Below are positions 53,512 through 63,189 of a stretch of DNA of 64,000 nucleotides, in pieces. The notes beneath the pieces were generated by a model. It was not told the origin of the DNA. It made no database searches and worked only from the letters and a program-made list of their open reading frames with translations. Source of the DNA: Flavobacterium crassostreae (lineage in GTDB: Bacteria > Bacteroidota > Bacteroidia > Flavobacteriales > Flavobacteriaceae); NCBI RefSeq assembly GCF_001831475.1, contig NZ_CP017688.1, positions 1,674,001-1,738,000 of the forward strand, written 5' to 3'. The first letter of the stretch is position 1. Each line of letters opens with the position of its first letter. Both the position numbers and the translations under genes were made by a program.

Positions 53512-55581
53512 CTAAAACTCTTCTTTTAGGTTGTTTACTTTGCTTTGGTAGTATTTGTAAGTTTCTATTTGGGCTCTAAATATGGTATCTGCATTGTTTT
53601 TTCGGTAGGCATTATCTAATTTGTAAGAATGGTAACGCGCCTTAACGTTTCCTTTCCAAGCGATATCAAAATTATCCATAAGTTCTTGCTTGATTTCGGG
53701 ATCGTATATAGGGCAGGTGACTTCTACTCTTCCGTCTAGATTTCGGGTCATAAAATCTGCCGAGGATATAAAAACAGCTGTTTTTCCGCTGTTGCCAAAG
53801 ATGTAAATTCTGGAATGTTCCAGGTAATTATCGACTATACTGATGGCTTCAATGTTTTCACTAAGGCCTTTTACTCCCGGAATTAAAGAGCAAATACCCC
53901 GAACTTGTAGTTGTATTTTTACTCCCGCTTTGCTGGCTTCGTACAATTTATCAATCATTCCAAAATCAGACAAGCTGTTCATTTTTAATTTTATAAAGGC
54001 TTCATTGCCCTGCGCGGCGTTCTGTATTTCTCGGTCAATGAGTTTGTAAAACCGAGTTCGGGTATAGTGTGGCGATACAATAAGGTGTTTGTATCGATGG
54101 ATTCTGTAGTTGGTATCAAAAAAATCAAAAATTCTACTGATGTCTTTTAAAATTTGCTGATGGCTTGTAAATAAAGTAACATCGGTGTAGACTTTGGCGG
54201 TAGACTCGTTAAAATTACCGGTAGATATAAAGCCATATCGTTTGGTTTTTTTGTTTTCGGTTCGTTCTATAACACATATTTTGCTGTGTACTTTTAGTCC
54301 TTTTATACCAAAAATAAGATCAATTCCTTCGGTTTGCATTTGTTCTGCGTAAGAAATATTAGAAGCTTCGTCAAAACGGGCTTGTAACTCAATCTGTACC
54401 GTTACTTTTTTGCCGTTTTTGGCTGCATTTATTAATGAGCTAATAATTTGCGAGTTTTTGGCTAATCTATATAGGGTTATTTTGATGGAAGTAACTTTAG
54501 GATCTAAGGCTGCTTCTCGCAAAAATTTGGTTAAGTAAGAAAACGATTGGTAGGGAGCGTTTAACAAATAATCTTTCTTGCTTATTTTATCCAAAATACT
54601 TCCTTCTAGACTTAATCCAGGTATAGGCAAAGGGGCATTTTTTTGGTATAATAAATCATACCTTCCTAGGTTAGGAAAATCCATATAATCGCGCCTATTA
54701 TGGTATTTACCGCCGGGTATAATACTGTCTGTAGACACAATTTTCATTTTATCTAAAAAGAACTGAAGGGTATCTGTTTCTATTAATTTATCATAAATAA
54801 AACGCACTGGTTCTCCAACTCTTCGTTCTTTTACGCTAGTAGATATTTTTTCGAGCATGCTCTTACTCAAATCACTATCAATGTCTAGTTGTGCATCCCG
54901 GCTAATTTTGATCATGTGGGCAGCAATGCTTTGGTAATCAAAAATATTGAAAATGCTTTTTAAATTATGTCTAATAACGTCGTCCAACAGAATTACATAT
55001 TGTTTGTTATTTACGGTAGGCAGTACAATAAACCGGTTCATTGTTTTTGGAATTTCAATGATGGCATAGCGCACTTCGGACTTTTTTTTCATCACTAGTT
55101 TAACCGCTAGGTATCCCATGTTGTCTTTGAGCAACGGAAATTCGGCTAAATCATTGAGTATAATGGTTACTAGTTCTGGGCTTAGTTTTTGAATAAAATA
55201 ATCTTTCAAAAATTTTTCTTGCTCACTGGATATTTCATTTTCATCTATAATGAAAACATTTTCCGTTTCTAACTCGTTTTCAATACCTTTTAGTATGAGT
55301 AAACTCTCGGTTTGATGCTTGATAACAATTTCGGTAATGTCTTTTACTAATTGTTGTGCAGAGATGCCACCGAGTATTTTTTCGCCAGATTTACCAGACA
55401 AACTAAGTCTTCTGATGGCTGCAAAACGAACTCTAAAAAATTCGTCCAAATTATTAGAAAAGATACCCAAAAAACGCAATCGATCTAATAATGGTACGGT
55501 ATTGTCTGCGGCTTCTTGTAAAACTCGGGCATTAAATGCTAACCAACTTTTTTCTCGGTCAATATATTTTTGTTCTAACAC
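53512..55581 (-). CDS. ppk1: polyphosphate kinase 1
   Basis: Makes polyphosphate from ATP. At 689 residues it is the normal length. The N-terminal REKSWLAFNARVLQEA domain, then DYPYFSF-like APYQSFSYLTKFLREAALDP, the catalytic histidine in GLKVHSKICVIER and the second PLD-like HYTRTRFYKLIDREI segment are all present. It starts at a GTG at 55581, overlapping the upstream phosphatase by 7 bases, so translation is coupled. Confidence 0.95.
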   Translation of the reverse strand: MLEQKYIDREKSWLAFNARVLQEAADNTVPLLDRLRFLGIFSNNLDEFFRVRFAAIRRLSLSGKSGEKILGGISAQQLVKDITEIVIKHQTESLLILKGIENELETENVFIIDENEISSEQEKFLKDYFIQKLSPELVTIILNDLAEFPLLKDNMGYLAVKLVMKKKSEVRYAIIEIPKTMNRFIVLPTVNNKQYVILLDDVIRHNLKSIFNIFDYQSIAAHMIKISRDAQLDIDSDLSKSMLEKISTSVKERRVGEPVRFIYDKLIETDTLQFFLDKMKIVSTDSIIPGGKYHNRRDYMDFPNLGRYDLLYQKNAPLPIPGLSLEGSILDKISKKDYLLNAPYQSFSYLTKFLREAALDPKVTSIKITLYRLAKNSQIISSLINAAKNGKKVTVQIELQARFDEASNISYAEQMQTEGIDLIFGIKGLKVHSKICVIERTENKKTKRYGFISTGNFNESTAKVYTDVTLFTSHQQILKDISRIFDFFDTNYRIHRYKHLIVSPHYTRTRFYKLIDREIQNAAQGNEAFIKLKMNSLSDFGMIDKLYEASKAGVKIQLQVRGICSLIPGVKGLSENIEAISIVDNYLEHSRIYIFGNSGKTAVFISSADFMTRNLDGRVEVTCPIYDPEIKQELMDNFDIAWKGNVKARYHSYKLDNAYRKNNADTIFRAQIETYKYYQSKVNNLKEEF

Positions 55582-56075
55582 TTTTTTTTAGGTTTTAAGT
55601 CTTTTGGAGTTACTATTTTTAGGGTTTTTCCGTTGCGGATTTCTTTCCAGTTATTGGTGTCAAATTCTAAAGAGACAAAGCCTGCTGTAGGCACGTTGTC
55701 TATTGGAATAGTTCCAAATTTAGCAACAAAATTTGTAATTGCTGCATTATGCCCAAAAACAATAATGGTGGTAAAATTGGATTCGCAAGAGGTTATAGCC
55801 TCTTCTAATTGGCTTGCATCAAAGGTGTATAATGCGCCTTTATATACAATGCTATCGGTGGGGTAGTGCAGGTTTTGTGCAAAAATAGTAGCGGTATCGG
55901 AAGCTCGTTTGGCAGGGCTAGACCATATTACATATTTGTTTGGGACAAAGTTGGATATATTTAAGGATACCAAATGTGCATCTGCGACTCCTTTAGAATC
56001 CAAGGGTCTGTCGATGTCTTTTACAGGCATATCCCAGTTGGATTTGGCGTGCCTTATCAATATCAGATTTTTCAT
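55575..56075 (-). CDS. SixA-like histidine phosphatase
   Basis: A 166-residue histidine phosphatase family protein. The catalytic RHA motif is in LILIRHAKSNWDMP, and the second histidine in TTIIVFGHNAAITNF. It resembles SixA, which in enterobacteria dephosphorylates phosphohistidine proteins. It is the first gene of the operon with ppk1 and ppx and overlaps ppk1 by 7 bases, so a link to phosphate or polyphosphate metabolism is suggested. Confidence 0.9.
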   Translation of the reverse strand: MKNLILIRHAKSNWDMPVKDIDRPLDSKGVADAHLVSLNISNFVPNKYVIWSSPAKRASDTATIFAQNLHYPTDSIVYKGALYTFDASQLEEAITSCESNFTTIIVFGHNAAITNFVAKFGTIPIDNVPTAGFVSLEFDTNNWKEIRNGKTLKIVTPKDLKPKKKC

Positions 56076-56464
56076 ATTTTAAAAAATAAGTAGTTGCAAT
56101 TGAAAAAGAAAGATACAATTAAATACAATTTCTATCAAATAAAACAGTGGTTTTGTAACGGATATAGGATATAAGTTGCAAAAGGAGGTTTTGGTTTGAT
56201 TTTTTATAGATAATAATCCAAATTAAATCATTATCTATAAAAATAATTGATTTTTTTTATTCAGTAGGTTGTAATTTTGGTATAGTATTCTTAAAAAAGA
56301 AACCACACTGGAGATAAAAAAAACCGCATTTTCATTTTATTGAAAATTGCGGTTTTTTTGGGTTATAAAAAATGGTTTGGTTAATAGCGTATTTTACAAA
56401 TACAATTATAAGTATAATTTTTGAGTTTCAATCTAAATTGGAATGAAATTATAAAAATTAAAAC
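56076..56464. other. intergenic region between sixA-like gene and dnaN
   Basis: No gene. AT-rich, containing the dnaN terminator at 56317-56360 and likely the promoter of the ppk1 operon near 56100-56250 (no exact -7 box assigned). Confidence 0.45.
56317..56360 (-). terminator. terminator of dnaN
   Basis: AAAACCGCATTTTCA / TGAAAATTGCGGTTTT stem with an A-rich start and T-rich end, about 105 bases downstream of the minus-strand dnaN stop. Confidence 0.85.
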
Positions 56465-57583
56465 TTAGCTATTTAACATCACCGGCATAACAAGCATGGT
56501 TACCGTTTCGCCTTCTTCAAGACCATCTACTGGAGTTAAAATCCCAGCTCTATTTGGTAGTGACATCTCTAACATAATCATGTCAGATTGTAGGTTGGTT
56601 AGCATTTCGGTCAAAAAACGCGAGTTGTATCCTATCTGCATATCGTCTCCTTGGTAGTCACAGGTCAATCTTTCTTCGGCTTTGTTGGAGTAATCAATAT
56701 CTTCGGCAGATACATTAAGTTCGGCTCCAGCAATTTTTAACCTAATTTGATGGGTAGTTTTGTTAGAAAAAATAGCTACACGACGAACCGAACTCAAAAA
56801 TTGAGAGCGATCAATCATCAATTTATTAGGGTTTTCTTTAGGAATTACGGCTTCGTAATTTGGATATTTTCCGTCTATCAAACGACACATCAAAATGTAG
56901 TTGTCAAAAGAAAAAGTGGCATTAGAATCGTTGTATTCAATTTTCACTTCTGCATCTGAGGTAGACAGAATATTTTTTAAAATAGTAAGCGGTTTTTTGG
57001 GCATAATAAAATCAGCAACCTCGGATGCTTTTACATCCGTACGGGCATATTTTACTAATTTATGCGCATCTGTAGCCACAAAGATCAGACCCTCTGGCGA
57101 AAACTGAAAGAAAACTCCAGACATCACTGGGCGCAAATCATCATTTCCGGCGGCAAAAATGGTCTTGCTTATTGCTGTAGCCAGTACATCTGCAGGCACA
57201 AGGGTTACGGATGGTTCTTCTAGGTTTACTGCTTTTGGAAATTCTTCGCCTGGGGCATAAGCTAAGGCGTATTTACCAGAATTAGAGCTAATTTCAATAG
57301 TATTGTTTTCTTCTACCGTGAAGGTTAAGGGTTGCTCCGGAAAGGTTTTTAAAATTTCTAATAATAATTTTGCGGGCACTGCTACATTTCCTTGACTGGT
57401 AGAATCAATGGCTAAGCTGGCAGACATTGTTGTTTCTAGATCCGAAGCAGAAACAATTAATTTATCATTATCTAACTCAAAAAGGAAGTTATCTAAAATA
57501 GGTAAGGTATTACTGCTATTGATAACACTACCCAAAACTTGTAATTGTTTTAATAAGTACGAACTCGATACTATAAATTTCAT
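56465..57583 (-). CDS. dnaN: DNA polymerase III subunit beta (sliding clamp)
   Basis: The ring-shaped processivity clamp of the replicative polymerase. It is 372 residues, with three repeated clamp domains. Recognisable segments are FIVSSSYLLKQLQVLGSVI at the N-terminus, LPILDNFLFE, VSASDLETTM, ATDAHKLVKY, and the C-terminal VTMLVMPVMLNS. dnaA is not adjacent, as is usual in Bacteroidota. Confidence 0.97.
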   Translation of the reverse strand: MKFIVSSSYLLKQLQVLGSVINSSNTLPILDNFLFELDNDKLIVSASDLETTMSASLAIDSTSQGNVAVPAKLLLEILKTFPEQPLTFTVEENNTIEISSNSGKYALAYAPGEEFPKAVNLEEPSVTLVPADVLATAISKTIFAAGNDDLRPVMSGVFFQFSPEGLIFVATDAHKLVKYARTDVKASEVADFIMPKKPLTILKNILSTSDAEVKIEYNDSNATFSFDNYILMCRLIDGKYPNYEAVIPKENPNKLMIDRSQFLSSVRRVAIFSNKTTHQIRLKIAGAELNVSAEDIDYSNKAEERLTCDYQGDDMQIGYNSRFLTEMLTNLQSDMIMLEMSLPNRAGILTPVDGLEEGETVTMLVMPVMLNS

Positions 57584-57645
57584 CTGTTTGGTTTTATTTT
57601 TTTGCTGTATATTTTAATTCATTTTTTAAAATACAATACTTTTTA

Positions 57646-57653
57646 CAAATATA
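57646..57653 (-). promoter_or_regulatory. -7 promoter box of dnaN
   Basis: On the minus strand TATATTTG is an exact TAnnTTTG match, 62 bases upstream of the dnaN ATG. No clear TTG -33 element lies at the usual distance. Confidence 0.45.
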
Positions 57654-57692
57654 TCGTAAACTATACTAGTATGGAAACTTTTTTATCAACAT

Positions 57693-59378
57693 CTATCGAC
57701 TGTATTTTCTTTTTCGGATAATGGTAAACAAAAGCCCAAATAGCACCAATATTACAATTGGTAGTCCGAGGGTTATGCTTTGTATTAGACCATAATTTTG
57801 ATATACTTTTTCTTTATCCAAGAGTGGCAAATCAAGATCTTTGCTCCTAATGTTAATAAGTCCGGTGTCGTCTAGCAAATAATTGACACAATTTAGCATC
57901 AAATCTTTGTTGTCATATAGGTTTCCGGAGCGTTGATCAAAGCCTAGTTCTACGGGTTGAAAGTTTTTATCTAATTGATTTTTGACGATATCTCCATCCG
58001 AGATTACGACCATTTTGTTTTTAATTCCTTTGGCTTCAAAGTTGGGTTGCTCAAAGGCGAGTACCCTGTTTTGGTATACCGATTTAAAGCTTCCTTCGAG
58101 CAATACTGCCAATGGAATGTTTCCGGTTTGGATATAATGATTGGGGCTGGTTTCTTCTGCAACAATGGCCAAATCTATCTCTGCTGGCGTGCCTACTTTT
58201 TTGGAATATCGTGAAGATTGTAATAATACTGTTTTTTTGATTCCGTTTTTTAAAGTATCAATAGGGTTAGCAAAATCAAACTTAATGCCACCTAAATTTT
58301 TAACAATAGGATGGTTGTTTTGTGGATAAACCAAGGGAGCAAATTTCCAATTAAAATCTTGAAACTGGGTAGCGCTTCCGGGTTCGCCGGTGGCTAATTG
58401 AATAGGGCTTCCTTGTTCGTCTTTTACCATATCGGGATTGATTCTAAAACCATATTTAAAAAACATATCGTTTAGATTTAAATCTCTCGGAAACGCCATG
58501 GTTGTTCCAGATGCATGGTATAAACTATCCATCTCTACGGCCACTTGATCCAAGAGCCATAGGGTTTTTCCACCATGCATAATGTATTGGTCCAAAACTT
58601 GTTTTTCGGCGTCCGAAAAAGCCGTTGTTGGTTTTGCAATAATAGCCAAATCATATTGTTGTAATGCTTTCAAACTACGGCTTGGGTTTGCCGCTACGGA
58701 GTCTAGAGTAAAAGGGCCAATATGATAACTTTCTCGCATTTGCAACAAAAACTTGGCCATTAAAATATCCTGCAATTCGCCATTTCCTTTGAGTACCGCA
58801 ATGGTTTTTTGTTTCGGAATGGTAATTTTGTTAATGGCATCGGCTATAGAATATTCGAGGTGTTGTACCGATCCAATTACTTTTTGGGTAACGCTAGCGC
58901 CCATTTGGTTTTTTAATAAAGCAATGGAAACTTCTTTGTTGTCATAAACGGCAGTTGCCCACGGAAATACCATGGCTTGGGATTGCTTCCCTTTGTCCTC
59001 TACGGTAATGTTTATGGGAGTGAGGCCTTTTCGGTACAATTCTTTAATGTTGTCCATGCTTTGGTCCTCATTCTCTAAGGGATTGACAAATTCAAAAAAG
59101 ATGTTCTTGTTATAGGCCTGAAATTCTTCTAATAATTGTTGGGTTTCTTGCTGTAATCGTTTAAAATCTGCTGGCAAGTCTCCCTGCATATATATTTTTA
59201 TAGAAAGTGGATTTTTTACCTGTTTAATAATTTTTAAAGAAGTAGAAGATAGGGTGTATCTGTTGTCTTTAGTTAAATCAAAACGATGAAAAAAGTAGTT
59301 TCCGATGCTGTTTACTACCACCAGTAGTACCAATAGCAGGAGTAACGATTTAAGGTTTTTTTTACGAGCTGCCTTCAT
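57693..59378 (-). CDS. gldG: gliding motility ABC transporter auxiliary protein GldG
   Basis: A 561-residue component of the GldAFG ABC transporter required for gliding in flavobacteria. One N-terminal membrane helix (LLLLLVLLVVVNSIGNYFF) precedes a large periplasmic region containing the ABC-type uncharacterised transport domain (VNPLENEDQSMDNIKELYR and IAVLKGNGELQDILMAKF). A C-terminal helix (IVILVLFGLLFTIIRKRKY) follows. The ATG shares one base with the gldF stop, so translation is coupled. GldA (the ATPase) is not in this window. Confidence 0.93.
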   Translation of the reverse strand: MKAARKKNLKSLLLLLVLLVVVNSIGNYFFHRFDLTKDNRYTLSSTSLKIIKQVKNPLSIKIYMQGDLPADFKRLQQETQQLLEEFQAYNKNIFFEFVNPLENEDQSMDNIKELYRKGLTPINITVEDKGKQSQAMVFPWATAVYDNKEVSIALLKNQMGASVTQKVIGSVQHLEYSIADAINKITIPKQKTIAVLKGNGELQDILMAKFLLQMRESYHIGPFTLDSVAANPSRSLKALQQYDLAIIAKPTTAFSDAEKQVLDQYIMHGGKTLWLLDQVAVEMDSLYHASGTTMAFPRDLNLNDMFFKYGFRINPDMVKDEQGSPIQLATGEPGSATQFQDFNWKFAPLVYPQNNHPIVKNLGGIKFDFANPIDTLKNGIKKTVLLQSSRYSKKVGTPAEIDLAIVAEETSPNHYIQTGNIPLAVLLEGSFKSVYQNRVLAFEQPNFEAKGIKNKMVVISDGDIVKNQLDKNFQPVELGFDQRSGNLYDNKDLMLNCVNYLLDDTGLINIRSKDLDLPLLDKEKVYQNYGLIQSITLGLPIVILVLFGLLFTIIRKRKYSR

Positions 59379-60103
59379 TACAATTGGATGGTTTTAAGTT
59401 GGTATACAGTAAACGAAAGAAAAACAAGCATGGTGCTTACAAAGTAAAGAATATCTCTAGTGTCTATTACGCCACGTCCCATGCTTTTAAAATGGTCTTG
59501 CATGCCTAGTGCGGTTATACTATTAGAAAAAGTAGGTGTCAATGCCGCCATTTCTTCAAAGCCAAAATACAAGAAAAAACAAATAAAAACCGCAATAATA
59601 AAGGCTACAATTTGATTCTCCGAAAGGGTAGAGCTAAAAATCCCCACAGAGGCATAAGCCCCAATTAAGAATAAAAGCCCAAAGTAAGCCCCAATAGTAC
59701 TGCCCATGTCTATGTTTCCTGTTGGTAAACCTAGTTCGAATACCACCACCACATAAAGAAATGTGGGTATAATGGACAGGATAATAAGCAGTACGGCGGC
59801 CAAAAATTTGCCCAATACAATTTCCCAGATGGATAAGGGTTTGGTTAGTAATAATTCTAGCGTGCCTTGTTTTTTTTCGTCCGAAAAACTTCGCATGGTT
59901 ACAGCCGGAATCAAAAAAATAAGAATCCAAGGAGCTAAAGTAAAAAAAGGTGTTAGATCCGCAAAACCAGTATTCAAAATGTTGTAATCTCCCTGAAAAA
60001 CCCAAAGAAATAATCCGTTTAGAATTAAAAATAATCCGATAACCAGATAGCCAACCGGCGAACCAAAAAAAGAATTAATCTCTCGTAATAATATTGCTTT
60101 CAT
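59378..60103 (-). CDS. gldF: gliding motility ABC transporter permease GldF
   Basis: A 241-residue ABC-2-type permease with six membrane helices. It begins KAILLREINSFFGSPVGYLV, and the SFSDEKKQGTLELLLTKPLS motif is typical of this permease type. Works with GldG and the ATPase GldA in gliding motility. It is the first of the gldFG pair and overlaps gldG by one base (TAATG). Confidence 0.94.
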   Translation of the reverse strand: MKAILLREINSFFGSPVGYLVIGLFLILNGLFLWVFQGDYNILNTGFADLTPFFTLAPWILIFLIPAVTMRSFSDEKKQGTLELLLTKPLSIWEIVLGKFLAAVLLIILSIIPTFLYVVVVFELGLPTGNIDMGSTIGAYFGLLFLIGAYASVGIFSSTLSENQIVAFIIAVFICFFLYFGFEEMAALTPTFSNSITALGMQDHFKSMGRGVIDTRDILYFVSTMLVFLSFTVYQLKTIQL

Positions 60104-60147
60104 TTTTTTTAGACTTTATTTTAAAAGTTGGACCAAGGTAGTTGGTT

Positions 60148-60978
60148 TTAGTTTGTAAACGCTACAGTAACCACATCACTATAATTTAGTCCCAATAAAC
60201 TATGTGCGGATCCTACAGATGCAGGGTTGCTCCTAAAGATGGCAATCTCGAGATAACCCGCTTCATTAAAAAGGGCTAGTTTTTCGCCTTCATAGTTTTT
60301 GATAGGATATTTTTCGGAACTAGCTATTGCAGAATAATTAGGAAGTATTGTTTTAATGTTTTTATTTCTCATAACAATCTCATATGGCCGTCCATTTGCT
60401 ACCTCCAGAAATAGTTTTTTAGTGATATTAGTAACCACATTTCCAAAATGGTCAATGTAAACTACCTGTCCTTTAATGGCGTTTTTTGTTTCAGAAACAC
60501 TTGCCTTCAGGGCTGTAATTTCTTTAATACTATGGATCTCTTTGCCGATAACATGCAACAAACCTCCTTTGGCAACATGGCAGGCTGATTTTACAAAAAC
60601 ATCTAAACCAGAAGCATCGTTGGCTAAATGATCGTGGATGTTTATGGCAACTATTTTTTGGGGTACAATTTTTTGCGAAAGCAAGCTCAGTATTCCATTA
60701 TCTGCAGCTATAAAGTAAGAATCATTCCACTGCATGGCAATGTGTTGGTTTTCTTTATTGCGTTCCATATCCACGCCTATTATATGTACAGTGCCTTTTG
60801 GAAAACTCGAAAACGCAGCTCCTATGATGTAACTTGCTTCTAATGTGTTAAATGGATCAATGTAATGCGAAATATCAATAATTGTAGCCTCCGGATATTC
60901 GGATAAAATTTTGCCCTTAAGCGCACCAACAAAGTGATCTTTTAAACCGTAGTCCGTAGTAAGGGTGATTATTGACAT
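60148..60978 (-). CDS. SAM hydrolase / chlorinase-fluorinase family protein (DUF62)
   Basis: A 276-residue protein of the SAM-hydroxide adenosyltransferase family, which hydrolyses S-adenosylmethionine to adenosine and methionine. The N-terminal ITLTTDYGLKDHFVGALKG and IDISHYIDPFNTLEASYI hold the SAM-binding Asp and the water-activating residues. The C-terminal IDHFGNVVTNITKKLF domain is typical. It is divergent from phoH. The physiological role of the family is unclear; halogenase activity is not expected. Confidence 0.9.
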   Translation of the reverse strand: MSIITLTTDYGLKDHFVGALKGKILSEYPEATIIDISHYIDPFNTLEASYIIGAAFSSFPKGTVHIIGVDMERNKENQHIAMQWNDSYFIAADNGILSLLSQKIVPQKIVAINIHDHLANDASGLDVFVKSACHVAKGGLLHVIGKEIHSIKEITALKASVSETKNAIKGQVVYIDHFGNVVTNITKKLFLEVANGRPYEIVMRNKNIKTILPNYSAIASSEKYPIKNYEGEKLALFNEAGYLEIAIFRSNPASVGSAHSLLGLNYSDVVTVAFTN

Positions 60979-61170
60979 AAATTTATTTATAAATAATAGT
61001 GTTTTCTAAAATTAATTTTCATTAAATTTGAGAAGTGCAAAGCTAATAATAGTAAATTCAAAAACGCAAAAAACAACTATAAATTCTAACAATTAAAAAA
61101 AAATAAAAGCGAAGTTTTACAACCAAAAAGAAAATCAGATTTATTTATTTTTAATATAAAACCAAACCAT

Positions 61171-62121
61171 TTGAACGAAAGAATAATTGAACTCATAGAC
61201 ATCGCACCAAAAGATTTTTGGGGCGCGCAAGACTTGCATCTTGAAACGATTAAAAAGTACTATCCAAAGCTTAAAATAGTAGCACGAGGAACTACCCTAA
61301 AAGCCTTTGGCGAAAAAGAAATCTTAGACGAGTTTGAAAGCCGTTTTCAACGCTTGATGCTTCACTTTACGCGCTATAACACCATTGACAATAACGTTAT
61401 AGAAAGGGTTATATTGGGAGATCCGCAAGATGATAAAAAAATGGCTGCTAATGATAAAATTCTGGTACATGGAGTAGGAGGTAAAATCATCAAAGCAATG
61501 ACACCAAACCAGCAGTTACTGGTAGATACGATCCAAAAAAACGATATGGTGTTTGCAGTTGGGCCAGCCGGTACCGGAAAAACCTATACTGGAGTTGCTA
61601 TGGCAATAAAAGCCCTAAAAGAAAAACAAGTAAAACGGATCATTCTTACTCGTCCGGCAGTAGAAGCGGGTGAAAATTTAGGTTTTTTGCCTGGAGATAT
61701 GAAAGAAAAGCTAGATCCCTATATGCAACCGCTTTATGATGCCTTAAGAGACATGTTGCCTAACGAAAAATTAGAAGATTATATCCTAAAAGGAATCATT
61801 CAGATAGCACCTTTGGCTTTCATGCGTGGTAGAACTCTAGATCATGCATTTGTAATATTGGATGAAGCCCAGAATACCACCCACTCACAAATGAAAATGT
61901 TTTTGACCCGAATGGGCAAAAATGCCAAATTTATGGTTACTGGAGATCCAGGTCAAGTAGATTTGCCTAGACGCACTATTTCAGGGCTTAAAGAAGCGTT
62001 ACTAGTACTAAAAGATATTGAAGGAATAGGCATTATATATTTGGATGACAAAGATATTGTAAGGCACCGATTGGTCAAAAAAGTAATTGACGCCTATAAG
62101 TATACCGAAAACCAAGGCTAA
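61171..62121 (+). CDS. phoH: PhoH family protein
   Basis: A 316-residue predicted RNA-acting ATPase of the PhoH type, linked in other bacteria to phosphate starvation. Walker A is GPAGTGKT at 131-138, Walker B is FVILDEAQNTTHSQM. The N-terminal half has a KH-like domain, and KAFGEKEILDEFESRFQRLM matches. The start is a TTG at 61171, because the conserved NERIIELIDI begins there and no ATG is suitable. It is divergent from the SAM hydrolase gene. Confidence 0.92.
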   Translation: MNERIIELIDIAPKDFWGAQDLHLETIKKYYPKLKIVARGTTLKAFGEKEILDEFESRFQRLMLHFTRYNTIDNNVIERVILGDPQDDKKMAANDKILVHGVGGKIIKAMTPNQQLLVDTIQKNDMVFAVGPAGTGKTYTGVAMAIKALKEKQVKRIILTRPAVEAGENLGFLPGDMKEKLDPYMQPLYDALRDMLPNEKLEDYILKGIIQIAPLAFMRGRTLDHAFVILDEAQNTTHSQMKMFLTRMGKNAKFMVTGDPGQVDLPRRTISGLKEALLVLKDIEGIGIIYLDDKDIVRHRLVKKVIDAYKYTENQG

Positions 62122-62149
62122 TCCATAATACACATACTATGTTACTTTT

Positions 62150-62170
62150 ACGACCCCAGCTAGGGGTCGT
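62150..62170 (+). terminator. hairpin after phoH
   Basis: ACGACCCC / GGGGTCGT around a 5-base loop, 28 bases after the phoH stop. The stem is strong but no T run follows, so it may only pause or stabilise the mRNA end. Confidence 0.6.
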
Positions 62171-62249
62171 ATCTATTCCATACATGCAGCAGGATCAAAC
62201 CAAACCATAACCTACACGTAGAACCAATAAATTTAAAAAAAAAGACCTA

Positions 62250-63065
62250 TTGAAAAATGTTATCATAACAGGAGCATCAGGAGGCATAGGGAAAGAAATG
62301 GCCTTATACTTTGCTCAAAACGGTTGGAATGTGCTAGCCACAATGTTGTGCCTGAGTGACGCAACAGAACTACAAAACCAAAAAAACATCCATTGCTATG
62401 TATTGGATGTAACTTGTTCCAAGAGTATCGCTGCCGCAAAAGAACAAATACTACAAGACTTTAAAACCATAGACGTAGTTGTCAATAATGCAGGAGTTGG
62501 CTACCGTAGTTTTGTAGAACTATCCGAAGATTCTAAAATAGAAAATATAGTTGCCGTAAATTATCTAGGCGTAGTAAAAATGTGCCGCTCCTTTATTCCG
62601 GTATTTAGAGCCCAACAAAGCGGTTGTTTTATCAATATAACTTCCATAGCAGGATTAGTAAATTTGCCATTAGGTAGTTTTTATCACTCCACAAAACATG
62701 CTGTAGAGAGTTTTTCAGAATGCATGGCTTATGAATTAGCAAGCTTTAATATTAGCGTTTCTACGGTCCAATTTGGTAATACTCCTTCGGATTTCCAAAA
62801 AAATGTTACCAAATCAGAACGATCCTCTTTGGATTGCTATAACCATTTAATGGACAAAATTAGCGCAGTTGTGGAGAATAAAACCAAAAAAAATAAAGAT
62901 TTAAAACCCCAAATAATTAAAAAAATAGGCGCTATTGCAACCCATCCTCCAAAAAATTTTAAAAGATATACCATTGGTTTTGATGCTAATTTTTTAAATA
63001 TTGTAAGGTCCAACATAGGATACCGTTTGTTTGGTAGGCTAATCAAACGATGTGTTTTTAAATAA
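62250..63065 (+). CDS. short-chain dehydrogenase/reductase
   Basis: A 271-residue SDR oxidoreductase. The cofactor motif TGASGGIGKEMAL is at the N-terminus, NNAGVG at about residue 85, catalytic Ser in FINITSIAGLVNL, and the YHSTKHAVE active-site Tyr-Lys pair. The start is a TTG at 62250, three codons before the conserved NVIITGASGG. Substrate unknown. A C-terminal extension with basic residues (KNFKRYTIGFDANFL) resembles the SDRs annotated as ketoacyl reductases. Confidence 0.88.
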   Translation: MKNVIITGASGGIGKEMALYFAQNGWNVLATMLCLSDATELQNQKNIHCYVLDVTCSKSIAAAKEQILQDFKTIDVVVNNAGVGYRSFVELSEDSKIENIVAVNYLGVVKMCRSFIPVFRAQQSGCFINITSIAGLVNLPLGSFYHSTKHAVESFSECMAYELASFNISVSTVQFGNTPSDFQKNVTKSERSSLDCYNHLMDKISAVVENKTKKNKDLKPQIIKKIGAIATHPPKNFKRYTIGFDANFLNIVRSNIGYRLFGRLIKRCVFK

Positions 63066-63189
63066 AAAATGGTTGTTCCAGCGGAAGTAAAATTTAAGTT
63101 AAATTGCGGTAATGCCTTCCAAAGAGGTGATTTTTGGTTTTGTATTTGCTATCTAGTATAATTATAAAAAATAAATTTAAAAGTTATCC

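Noticed and set aside
60148..60978. Halogenase or fluorinase function for the DUF62 protein
   Set aside because: The family includes SAM chlorinases, but most members are SAM hydrolases and no halogenation context is present.
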